The translations under genes and the position numbers were made by a program. From Linum tenue (taxonomy: Eukaryota; Streptophyta; Magnoliopsida; Malpighiales; Linaceae), in assembly GCA_946122785.1 (NCBI GenBank), contig CAMGYJ010000002.1, positions 22,418,492 through 22,482,491 on the forward strand: a DNA stretch of 64,000 nucleotides. Reading direction: 5' to 3'. Of this stretch, positions 11,333-22,100 are shown one piece after another. A model generated the notes under the pieces. That model ran no database searches. It was not told where the DNA came from and saw nothing but the letters and a program-made list of their open reading frames with translations. Numbering within the stretch: the stretch's first letter is position 1; each line of letters starts with the position of its first letter.

Positions 11333-11347
11333 TAAGTGTGGGGGGAT
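11333..11347 (+). promoter_or_regulatory. Polypurine tract next to LTR2
   Basis: The word taagtgtggggggat, preceded by ggggacaagcaaa, ends one base before LTR2. Position and composition are those of the plus-strand primer of Tat/Athila-like elements. Confidence 0.88.
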
Positions 11348-11348
11348 T

Positions 11349-12724
11349 TGATGACTCGATATTTGCACATGTTTTCCTCTTTATTTCTTGATCGTTTAAG
11401 GTTGCATTATCGCTTCTTTGGCCTATTTTACGCTAGGTTGTGTTCATTTGTTACATTTCAGGTCCTATCACATAAAGTGAAGAATAGGTGCAAGTTTCAA
11501 GTCAACCAGAGATCAATTGGCGATTCGGGAGAAGAAACTCGCGCATGACCTGAAGAAGAATGGGTTACTACCTCACTTTATGGACAAATAATCATGCAAT
11601 TTTGTCATGAAAAGAAAGAGGACGAGACTACGAGCGTCTGGGTTCAAACGGCGACTGATTCGGAGTCCGGACGAGGGAGAAACGAAGCATTGAATATAGG
11701 GGGCACCCGGTAGTGTTTTTACTGCCGAGGGCGTGTCGTGAGGGCTGCTGGGGGCAAAACACGGGCGGGCAAAAGTAAAACACGGCCGTGCCCTCGACTG
11801 TGTTTTGCCCAGAATTGGGTTTTTGAGGCAAATTGGAGCCAAAGGAAAGGGAGAGCTGAGTTTTGGATCCCAAACACCCAAGAGACGAACCAAAGAGAGA
11901 GAGGGCGATTTGAGGGCATTCTAAGAGTGGAATTTGAGGATTTATTTGCCTTGGAAGCTCGAGGAACAAGCCCGGACTTGAAGACTGATCATCTGAAGAT
12001 TCTTACTGCAGTCTCTCTCTTCTCTATGGAGTAACTTCCCTTCACTTAGGTTTTGAGGAACCCTAGCTATGTTTGTTTGATTGGATGATTGTATGAGTAC
12101 TCCTACTTGATAATCTTGAGTTCATATTCAATCTATGCACGTTTTCATGATTCAATTCTGCTTTAGTCGAGATTATTGATTCTGCTTTGATCCTATGAGA
12201 GCGAATACCTGATTAGGTCAATAGAGCACCATAGATTGATAGTATTGGATCGATTGCTTTAGTCGAGGGTTGATTCACTGCTTTGTATCGATTGAGAACC
12301 TCATTCGATAGAGGGAGTCTAGTTCAGAACGCCTTGATCGGTTGTTCTAGAGAAGGATACGTCCCTCTAGGCAATCGACTCAAGAGGGCCTTGATCCTTT
12401 AGTCGAGATTCAAGGTCTAGTCAAGGATTCTCCGCATTGTGAATGAAAGTGAAACAAGTTAGAAATCATCAATCATTAATCTGGCTAGTGGCTAGTGGCT
12501 AGGGGGAATCATACCTAAGTGAGTTCCCAACCTGTGATTAGATTAACTTTAACTGTAGTTTGCTATAGTAGTTTTAGTTCTTTCATCTTAATCTAGTTTG
12601 CTAGATAATGAACTGAAGCTGAGTAATAGTAACTTTAGAGACCCGTGGATTCGATATTTATTACTTGAGCCACTATACTGCAGTCCCTTTCATTGGTTAC
12701 ACTTGGCCATTGTTAAGAGTTGTG
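11349..12724 (+). repeat. LARD LTR2 (3', direct)
   Basis: A direct copy of LTR1, about 1376 bp. It lacks about 75-80 bp around 11700 that LTR1 and LTR3 keep (between gaatatagggg and ggcacccg) and has small duplications such as gctagtggctagtggctag. It ends at gttgtg, where similarity to LTR1 stops and the inverted LTR3 starts; the trinucleotide cca (12725-12727) can be assigned to either. Confidence 0.9.
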
Positions 12725-14182
12725 CCAAAAACTTGGCTCGCTAAAACACAACTCCTAAGTCCTAACAATGGCCAAGTTTAACCAATGAAAGGGACTGCAG
12801 TATAGTGGCTCAAGTAATAAATATCGAATCCACGGGTCTCTAGAGTTACTATTACTCAGCTTCAGTTCATTATCTAGCAAACCAGATTAAGATGAAAGAA
12901 CTAAAACTACTATAGCAAACTACAGTTAAAGTTAATCTAATTACAGGTTGGGAACTCACTTAGGTATGATTCCCCCTAGCCACTAGCCAGATTAATGATT
13001 GATGATTTCTAACTTGTTTCACTTTCATTCACAATGCGGAGAATCCTTGACTAGACCTTGAATCTCGACTAAAGGATCAAGGCCCTCTTGAGTCGATTGC
13101 CTAGAGGGACGTATCCTTCTCTAGAACAACCGATCAAGGCATTTTGAACTAGACTCCCTCTATCGAATGAGGTTCTCAATCGATACAAAGCAGTGAATCA
13201 ACCCTTGACTAAAGCAATCGATCCAATACTATCAATCTATGGTGCTCTATTGACCTAATCAGGTATTCGCTCTCATAGGATCAAAGCAGAATCAATAATC
13301 TCGACTAAAGCAGAATTGAATCATGAAAACGTGCATAGATTGAATATGAACTCAAGATTATCAAGTAGGAGTACTCATACAATCATCCAATCAAACAAAC
13401 ATAGCTAGGGTTCCTCAACACCTAAGTGAAGGGAAGTTACTCCATAGAGAAGAGAGAAACTGCAGTAAGAATCTTCAGATGATCAGTCTTCAAGTCCGAG
13501 TTTGTTCATCGAGCTTCCAAGGCAAAGAAATCCTCCAATGCCACTCTTAGAATGCCCTCAAATCGCCCTCTCTCTCTTTGGTTCGTCCCTTGGGTGTTTG
13601 GGATCCAAAACCCAGCTCTCCCTTTCCTTTGGCTTCAATCTGCCTCAAAAACCCAATTCTGGGAAAAACACGGTCGAGGGCACGGCCGTGTTTTACTTTT
13701 GCCCGCCCGTGTTTTGCCCCCAGCAGCCCTCACGACACGCCCTCGGCAGTAAAAACACTAGCAGGTGCCAGATAAAACACGGCCGTGTTTTAGGGTAGTC
13801 TGCCCGTGTTTTTACTGTCGAACATGTTCCCCTATATTCAATGCTTCGTTTCTCCCTCGTCCGGACTCCGAATCAGTCGTCGTTTGATCCCAGACGCTCG
13901 TAGTCTCGTCATCTTTCTTTTCATGACAAACTTGCATGATTATTTGTCCATAAAGTGAGGTAGAAATCCATTCTTCTTCCGGTCATGCCCGAGTTTCTTC
14001 TCTCGAATCGCCAATTGATCTCTGGTTGACTTGAAACTTGCACCTATGCTTCACTTTATGTGCTAGGACCTGAAATGTAACAAAGGAACACAACCTAGCA
14101 TAAAATAGGCCAAAGAAGCGATAATGCAAGCTTAAACGATCAAGAAACAAAGGGGAAAACATGTGCAAATATCGAGTCATCT
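12725..14182 (-). repeat. LARD LTR3, inverted
   Basis: This is a complete LTR in reverse orientation. Read on the minus strand it runs from TGATGACTCG (near 14180) to ...gttgtg and then continues 20-odd bases beyond the LTR, through the spacer agcgagccaagttttt, into the first bases of the primer site (TGGC). So it carries U3-R-U5 plus spacer plus the start of the primer site. It keeps both segments that LTR1 or LTR2 has lost, so it is nearest to the common ancestor. Confidence 0.92.
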
Positions 14183-14187
14183 GTTCT

Positions 14188-16083
14188 CATGCAACATGGT
14201 AAAGTAATTACTTATGCTTCCAGGCAATTAAGACCATATGAGAAATCCTATCCGACTCATGATTTAGAACTGGCGGCTGTGGTCTTTGCCTTAAAGATTT
14301 GGCGTCATTATTTATATGGTGAGACTTTTCATATCTTTACTGATCATAAGAGTCTCAAGTACTTGATGGAGCAGAAAGAGCTAAATCTTAGGCAGAGGAG
14401 GTGGGTAGAGTTTTTGAAAGATTACGACTGTACCATTGAATACCACCCAGGAAAAGCAAATGTTGTGGCGGATGCTTTGAGTCGAAAGATCAAGCATCAT
14501 ACTGGAGATGAGGAGACTGGTTTAAGGGCAAATTTGATTTCTTTGAGAGCTATGAGTGTTGAAATGGAAATGAATTCCGCATGAGAGTTATTGGCCACTT
14601 TACAAGTGCGACCAATTCTGAGAGAAAAAATTATTAAAGCTCAGGATCAAGATCCTGAATTGAGGAAGATTATTGATAAGAGTCGTAAAGGGGAAGAAAC
14701 CAAATTCACACTTCGAGATGGAGTTCTGACACTAAATGGAAGACTTTGTGTTCCAAATGTAGATGAATTGCGAAGGGAGATTTTGGAAGAAGCTCATTCC
14801 TCTCCTTATGCAATGCATCCTGGAACGACAAAAATGTACTGTTCGTTAAGACCTCATTATTGGTGGCTAAGGATGAAGAAAGAAGTGTTTGAACATGTCT
14901 TGACGTGTCTGGTATGTCAGAAAGTGAAAGCTGAACATCAAGCCCCAGCGAGAAAATTGCAACCACTTTCCATTCCATAATGGAAATGGAAAAGATTACC
15001 ATGGACTTTTTCTATGGTCTACCTAGGACTCAGAAGAAGAACGATGTCGTTTGGTTTATTGTGGACCGATTGACAAAGTCGACTCACTTTATACCCATTA
15101 GATGGGGTTGTTCGCTAGAGTTACTGACAAAGAAGTATGTGGAGGAAATAGTGAGACTACATGGAGTACCAGTATCCATCGTCTCTGACAGAGATCCAAG
15201 GTTCACTTCTCGATTCTGGAAGAGTTTGCAAGAAGCACTGGGTACTCGCCTGAACTTTTCAACCGCTTTCCATCCCCAGACCGATGGTCAATCCGAGCGA
15301 ACAATCCTCACTCTTGAGGAAATGTTGCGAGCTTGTGTACTGGATTTCCAAGGTTCTTGGGATGAACATTTGCCACTGATTGAATTTGCTTATAACAACC
15401 AGTACCATAGTAGTATTGGTATGGCTCCATATGAAGCTCTGTATGGAAGGAAATGCAGATCCCCAGTGTGCTGGGATGAGAAAGGGTTAAGGCAATTGGA
15501 GGGACCTGAAATCGTTCAGGTGACAATGGATAAGATTAAAGTGATCAGAAGCCGGTTGAAGGCCACACAAGACCAACAAAAGAGCTATGCTGATATCCAC
15601 CGAAGAGAGATGGAATTCCAGAGTGGAGAGAAAGTATTTTTGAAAGTGTCCCCGTGGAGAGGTGTTTTGAGATTTCAGAAGAAGGGTAAGTTAAGTCCGA
15701 GGTATATCGGACCTTATGAGATTCTGGAAAAGATAGGTCCGGTAGCCTATCGACTTGCCTTACCGCCAGAATTGTCTCAAGTCCACAATGTCTTCCATGT
15801 GAGTTTGCTTCGAAGATACCGATTGAACCCGTCTCGTGTACTGGAACTAGATAAGATTGAGGTCCAGAAAGATCTAAGCTATGTGGAGGAACTAAAAGAG
15901 ATCGTGGACCGAAAGGTGAAACAACTTAGGAATCGAAGTATTCCTATGGTGAAAGTAATTTGGAAAAGTCACACTGGAGAAGAAGCAACGTGGGAGACGG
16001 AAGAAAGCATGAGAGCACAATACCCCTACTTGTTTCAAGGTAAATTTCGGGACGAAATTTTATTTAGAGGGGAGGAAATGTAA
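14188..16083 (+). pseudogene. pol: pol part 2: rest of RNase H, integrase, chromodomain-like tail
   Basis: RNase H resumes with [22 protein letters not shown] and the end of the domain (ADALSRK) lies near 14490. A TGA at 14582 breaks the frame. Integrase follows: the zinc-binding part with HPGTTKMY and CLVCQ at about 14815-14930, then the core with acidic residues in VDRLTK and [13 protein letters not shown] (about 15060-15215) and [17 protein letters not shown] at 14978 and a one-base frameshift near 14989 separate the zinc-binding part from the core. The last 70 codons (to 16083) contain [19 protein letters not shown], a chromodomain-like ending of plant chromoviruses. Confidence 0.92.
16066..16078 (+). 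promoter_or_regulatory. Polypurine tract of the gypsy element
   Basis: The purine run agaggggaggaaa abuts the 3' LTR (TGTAAC at 16079), the expected place of the plus-strand primer. Confidence 0.88.
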
Positions 16084-18323
16084 CATCTCTACCCTCGTAC
16101 TAATTATTATGTCATAATGACGTGTTGGTGATCGGGTTACAAAATTGGTCTTTTGAACCAAAAAGGAAGCGAACGGTGAAAGCTTTAGACTTAATTGCAA
16201 GAGAATAAAATTTTAGGGCCAAATGTGCAATTTGGGGGCTGGAGAATTCTAGAGAAGGGGAGATAAAAATCTGCCCTCCCCTCATCTCTCTCATTTTACT
16301 TCTCATCTCTTTCCCTCACTCTCTCCCACGTCCCTCTCTTGCTCTCTTTCTTCCATCTGATTTCACCACCCAAAAATCACCACCCCCATTTTCAGAAATA
16401 AGGAGTAGATAATTAGAAAGAAAGGATATCAAGGAAAGGAAGAAGAAGAAGAAGAAGAAGAAGAAGAAAGAAGCAAAGGGGTGCTGCCAATTTTCGTCCA
16501 ACAGCAGGACAGCCTGGGAGAAGAACGATTCCGGACTATCAAGCCGTTGGATCGTCCTCAGATTTGTAAGTTGTGTTCCATACTTCCTTGTCTAAGATTG
16601 GACCGTTGGGATCATCGATATGATCTCTGGTTCATCGAGGAATGTTGCTGGACAGAAGGGGTGCGACACTGTTTTCCTGTAGCAGGACAGCAGATTAGAG
16701 GTAAGGAGCAAGCCGGAGGCTCATCCAAAGGCAAGGGCATAGCCGAGTGAAGACAAAACAGTGAGTAGATTCTAATCTTAGATCTATTTCAACATAATAA
16801 CAGTATTCGGGTCATGAAGCGGCCCGAATACATATCGGGGTCATGAAGCGGTTCCGGTATAATATGTGAATTTATGGGAAATGATATGGCTATGTGATAT
16901 GGTTTATTGGTGTATATTCATTATCTGCATCTGGTATGAAGTTGGAAATTCATGAATTGTGGATGAGATATGGAAAGACATTTTGTTGGTTGAAATTGTG
17001 TATGCCTCTGCAAATTTCTACTGTGCCTCTGCAAATCATTGCTGCCTCTGCAACTGACATTTCGTAGAATTAGCATGGTTATGTGATCTAATGATGAAAA
17101 TGGTTGAATGATCATGAAGTGGAATAAAATTATCATATGGGTTGGTTTTGTTGAATTATTGTGTGGATTATGAGTAAGTATTCAAACTTGCGAACCTTTC
17201 ATGTCTGCTTAGATTTGGAGTAATCCATTAGACTTACTAATCCTGTTCTGCTTGAATAACTCGGAGTAAGCTCCTCAGCTTACATTCCATTCTGCTGTTA
17301 TTGAGGATGCAAAAGCACTATTGCTTCTGAACCTATAGTGTATAAGTGAACCTATGGGTTAATGTCTTAATGATTATTGACATGTGTCTAAGTGAACTAT
17401 TAATGAAAAGAGGTGAATACATAAGAATAAGGGGTTTATGATACCTCGGTACAGTAGAGTGTCCTGTTTGTATCGATATGGGTAAACCCCACGATACTCC
17501 TGTTTGAGTGCTCGTGCTCCGCACCGCACCGATTGAGTGACGACCCACGGTACTCCTGTTCTGTTCAGTTAGCCGGGCTGGGGTAATCCCGTGGCAACTC
17601 CTGTTTTCTATTGGTCCGGGTTGCGTCCCGCAATACTCCTGTTGGTGCGAGCACTCCTATTTCGTGCCTTGTGCACTCCTGTTCGTACCGGACTGGGTTT
17701 TGTCCCGCGGTACTCCAGTTATCTGATGGCTGTACATGGTTACCCTGCAACATTCCACTACTGTACTACTCGGGGAAGATATCAATTATCAAATTTGAAA
17801 GTGAAATTGTATAAGCAAAATGCCTTTGTCTGTCATCTGTTTTATGTGTTTTGACTGTGATGGGATGTGAACATCTGAACTTGATTGATTCAGTGGAATG
17901 ATAAGTGTGATAAACAACTTTAAGTCCTGTTATGTGCTAGGGTGTTTCTGCCCAATACTGTTTTTGTATTGATGTCGATCTAAGCTTATAATTTATTCAC
18001 TGAGCGACGACTCATCCTTCGTCACCATTTTTCCTCAGATCAAGATCAGAAGTAAGGTCTGTACTATAGATATCGGGACTCAAGCGTGAAGGGAAGCCAT
18101 GAGGTGGGCGGAGGACTCCGAACTCCTTAAATGTTTTATGTTGTGTGGATTTTGTAATAAAGCGGACTTCCCCGGTTTCTGTTTTGACTCTGATGCAAAT
18201 GTAAATTATGGTTTGAAGTTTGAAGTTTGAAAAAAATATATATACAAAGCTCGGGCCCGAGAATGTTTAAACTCGATGTATTTTACTGTTTTGTTTTGTA
18301 ATATAAAGTAAGGGTGTTATACA
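16079..18323 (+). repeat. 3' LTR of the gypsy element
   Basis: About 2245 bp, from TGTAACATCT to ...gggtgttataca, where a TA seems inserted relative to the 5' LTR ending gggtgttaca. Point differences, small indels and a shorter GAA tract (16440-16469, about 10 units) separate it from the 5' LTR. It ends 797 bp upstream of the VPS35L start codon and faces the same way. Confidence 0.92.
16440..16469. repeat. (AAG)10 microsatellite in the 3' LTR
   Basis: About ten AAG units, the shorter counterpart of the 33-unit tract in the 5' LTR. Confidence 0.9.
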
Positions 18324-19120
18324 ATCATCGTTGTCATCATGTCCTTTTTGATACTCGGAGATCGACGAGAACTGGAAAGAGTTGAAGCGATCTCTGTCGC
18401 CGCTCCTTAATTATCCTTCGAATCCAAGGTCACAAAATCTGGCGGCAAGAGCAGCAGGTCGATTTGGTCGATCCTCGGTTGCCGTCGTCGTTCCCTGCAT
18501 CGCCTAGCATGATCCATCCTAGCCGCCTTACCTTCTTCCTTGTCGTCGCCGTTTCCCATCTACCTCGCCGGCGCCCCTCGTCGGAGCCAATTGCCACCTC
18601 ACCGTCGCCGCAAAGTGAGAGGGTAAGAGCAGCATATCCAAAGAAGGTCAATCTCAAAGATTGCATGAGGAGATTTTGATAGAGAAAGAGAGACACGAGA
18701 GTTGGATTGAGAAATTTCCAGAGAAAAAGAGATTGACAACCCAAAAATTTCCCTCTTTCTATTTAAATTGTCGGGATCGGTATCACCAAAAAAAAAAATT
18801 GTCGGGATCGGTTTTGCCAATTAATCACTTCGTAGTTAGCGATTTCGGTGGCGGCTAACCGCAGAACTGCTCGACCTCCGTGACGGTAGTGGTAAAGACT
18901 CATTCGATGACGGTTAACTGACGCAACGATTCAGTTAAACCGTAACCAAATCTATTATCAACCCTATTTTAGAGAACAATAACATAGAGATTTTTTTCTC
19001 ACCCCCACTCTGGGTGGTCTTAAAATTGCAACGGTGCGGAAAGCCCAAAGAATCCGGTTGGACCAACGAAGAAAAGAAAAGCAAAGAAACGAGAGTCGCC
19101 GAGGCCGGCGACAGCTTCCA
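18324..19120. other. Region upstream of VPS35L
   Basis: It holds sequence flanking the gypsy element, short GC-rich stretches with no convincing frame, a repeated word (tgtcgggatcggt at about 18769 and 18801) around an A-run, and the presumed promoter and 5' leader of VPS35L. I see no clear TATA box. Confidence 0.4.
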
Positions 19121-22100
19121 ATGGAGTTCCGGCCTCGTAATTACATCGCCGAAGAAGAAACCCACTCGCTCACTCGCTCAGCCGCCGATCATCACCCTCT
19201 CTCAGCTGTACCTCCATCATCGTCTGCGCCCCCGCCTCCGGAGAATAAGCTTTCCAACAGTGAGGATGCCAATTTCTTCGATCCTCTACGAGGAGAACGG
19301 AGGGGCGGGGACTCCATCTCAATCGACGAGGCCCCCGACAGGGAGAATGCTTCTATCTCAGGGCGCTCTGCGGCTCCCTATCCCCAAGCTCCGTCCAAGG
19401 AATGGAGCTCTTTCAAGAGGCTTTTAATGCAGAAGTTCCCCGTCTCCAAAATGATCGCAGTTTCCTCGGTAATATATTACTGATAGAATCATATTTTCCC
19501 GGAACTGTGTATTTTAAGCAGGAATTGTTTCGGCTTCTGGTGCAGGTGTCTGATGTAATCGTTAAGGGTGGCAAGGGTGAGTTTTCTTTACTGTCGCTTA
19601 GTATAAAATTGCAGTTAACCACAATTTTGCCTCTACATTGTCAGATTAGGGAATCAATCATTTGTTGCATATATTTTCCATTATCCAAGCACTTGTGAAG
19701 CTGGTATATAGCAAGCGCGTCGTGAATATTATTGTAAAGTATGTGTACTGGGACTTGTAGTTTATCTTTTTATAAGTGGCATTGCTCAATTTTCTCCTTC
19801 CTATTTGCTTTGTACGATCTCACTTGTTGTTTCATCTCTATCTGCACCTAAATCAAGTAAGGTCTCCTCTAAGTCTAGTTCTGCGGTGTGTGAATGTGCA
19901 GCCTTTGAGAAGCCTGATAGAACCATGCTTGTCGATGAATTGGATGATGTTGAAAATGAGGGTTTGAAGGTAATTACCCAACAAGAGTATGTCTCCCGGT
20001 TATATGATCTCAAAGATGAAATCAACCGCGCTTGGAACAGTGATGATCGTGTAACTGCTTTGAAGTTGTCGATCAAGGTAACTTCCACTTGTTTCCTTCT
20101 AAATTGATAATTTGCTTAAGGTTTCATGTTATCCATGCTTCATGGTCACCCAGGGTACGTGAGTTAAACTGCCTTAGATTATGTCCAAATGCACAACGAT
20201 CCATTTTTTGGCCGGTGCGCCATTCTAGCATAAATTTTTTGCTGATTACCGCAACTATAAATCCGATTCTTCAGATTTTCTAATAATCACTTAGTATGTG
20301 CAAAAATGGGTTGTGTGCTGATCACTTGTATTTAATGTAAACAATTTCCATGTGTGCAGGTTGCTAAGCTTCTGGTGGATACATCAGTCCTGCAGTTTTA
20401 TCCTACATTATTTGTTCTTGCTACAGATGTGATGGACATGCTTGGGGAACTGGTCTGGAAGCGCATTAGGCATAAAGCTGAATATGCCGAAGATGGGTCA
20501 ATGCTCGATATTTTACCAGGCATATATCTTTCTACTTTGCTGTAATAAAATTCTCCTTCTAGATTTGTAGGCTTGATGCAAAACAGTACAAGCTCTTCCT
20601 ATGTAAACGTATTCTACTTCTGCAGAATATGGGTACATAGTTGAGTTCGATGCATGTGAAACTGGTGTGTGAAAGTTGTGCATGGAGTGAGTTGACCATC
20701 TAGCATTTCATTTGAATCAGTGGACCCAAAAACTTACTATTTGCTATCAATCCATCACTTGATTTATATACAATCTCAGCTCTTCCATCTTCAGAATTCC
20801 AACAGTAAATGTAGATAATCAAAGGCTTATCTTCATTGTTGATGCCTGTGCAGTTTTTATGGTTTATTGTTTGCAAATGAAAAAGAGAACAAAGTGGAAT
20901 ATTCCCTAAACATGGACTATACGTTAGGACTAAGGCAACAAAGTGGGTCAACATTCAGTTTTTGATATCTCTACTATTGTGGAGTGTAAAATTGTTACAT
21001 TCACACCTTTGCTGGATTTTCTTGGCAGAGAATTTTAAAGCAAATAATGTTTGCTTTGATGCTAAAGAAACATGCAATAACTGGTTCTGCAAAGTTGGTG
21101 CTGTTCGTGAACTTCTTCCACGCATGTGAGGTCCTCATCCCATGTATGCTTGATATTATCTGATTGCTCTCTGGCTCCAAGATGACTTGTTGGTTTGATT
21201 GGCTATAAGGACCGAGATAGTTGAGCTGATGTAGTTTAGATACAACAATGGAGTTGTCTATACTAGATTGGTAGGGGTTGTCTGCATAATTATTGTTCGG
21301 TAGAGCTTTAATGAAGTGGCTTTTCTCCTATAGTGCTTTCCCTTCTTTACTTTTTTAGAAAATATCTTATATTTCATTTATAGAGCCTCACCAAACGGAT
21401 TTCCTGTCCCTTCAATTTAAGGTTTAGTTTCTAAATTTCTGGAAAGACCAAACAAACAAACAAACTGAAACGGGCTTCCCTCATCAAGCCTCCACCATTC
21501 CCAGCTAAAACAACTTGAACATGAAATGTCTTGTGGGACATTTGGGTGATCAAGCTATTTGGTCAGTCTCTGAGGATATCCCACTGCATACAAATGTTGG
21601 ACGATGAGTTTATTTGATAATTTGTAATGTGCTTGATGTTTGTATCCCGTTGCTTGTTCATGCATTCTCGTGACCTTTCCTCGATTCCCCTTTACCTGTT
21701 TCTCTGACTCTCAAGTAAAAGTTATTTCTGCTCTTAATGGATATAAATCAGATACTTGGAGCTGGCTATTTTACCCTGTTGGCGTTTTCTGCTTGACCGG
21801 CCAGAAGATAATCTCCAGCGACTTGTTATGATGATAAGGGGGTTAGCTGATCCATTAGCATCTGCTTATTGTCGTTTGTATATGGTCCACTGTGCACAGA
21901 AGTTGCATACATCTGATAAAGGTACATGTTGCTATCTATCTGAAATGGCTGAGCATTTTAATACCACCAAGAAATAAGAGGGGGACAAAAATTACCTTTT
22001 TAAGTCTTATGTAGTTGAATGGAGCATGCATAAAACTGTTTCAGTTTATTTTGTCCATCATCACGTCGACAAGTGTAGTTAAGGGAAGCATCTATATGGC

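Larger units (their letters stand above)
9909..11348 (+). other. LARD non-coding internal region
   Basis: No frame longer than about 85 codons and no known domain occurs here. It contains an extra polypurine-like motif (10252) and the LTR-proximal one (11333), and otherwise looks like the long untranslated 3' part usual in LARDs. Confidence 0.6.
7221..14182 (+). mobile_element. LARD-type retroelement with a third, inverted LTR
   Basis: The structure is LTR1 (7221-8634), internal region (8635-11348), LTR2 (11349-about 12724) in direct orientation, then LTR3 (about 12725-14182) in inverted orientation. The whole is flanked by an exact 5-bp duplication gttct (7216-7220 and 14183-14187). Both outer ends are LTR 5' (U3) ends: left TGATGACTCG, right the reverse complement with its last base changed. 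The internal region has a tRNA-Asp primer site, one gag-like acidic ORF and a polypurine tract, but no pol, as in large non-autonomous (LARD) elements related to Tat/Athila. Excising it restores the host element's RNase H frame. Confidence 0.92.
2163..18323 (+). mobile_element. Ty3/gypsy chromovirus-like LTR retrotransposon, interrupted
   Basis: The order is LTR, tRNA-Met-type primer site, gag, protease, reverse transcriptase, RNase H, integrase, chromodomain-like tail, polypurine tract, LTR, all on the plus strand. Domain order, LTRs of about 2.3 kb and the C-terminal chromodomain-like segment suggest the Tekay/Del group of plant chromoviruses (inference). The element is dead: in-frame stops occur in gag (TAG at 4936), at the gag-pol border (TGA at 5647) and in pol (TGA at 14582, TAA at 14978), with a frameshift near 14989. 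A second retroelement sits in RNase H at 7221-14182. A 5-bp target duplication is not exact: ataat on the left, atcat on the right. Confidence 0.93.

Noticed and set aside
7221..14182. Reading the unit as a foldback DNA transposon because its outer ends are long inverted repeats
   Set aside because: The repeats are LTRs with tRNA-Asp primer site, polypurine tract and a 5-bp duplication; a direct LTR copy is also present inside.
2158..18328. Exact 5-bp target duplication of the gypsy element
   Set aside because: The flanks ataat and atcat differ at one base, and the 3' LTR end has an extra TA, so the duplication is only suggestive.
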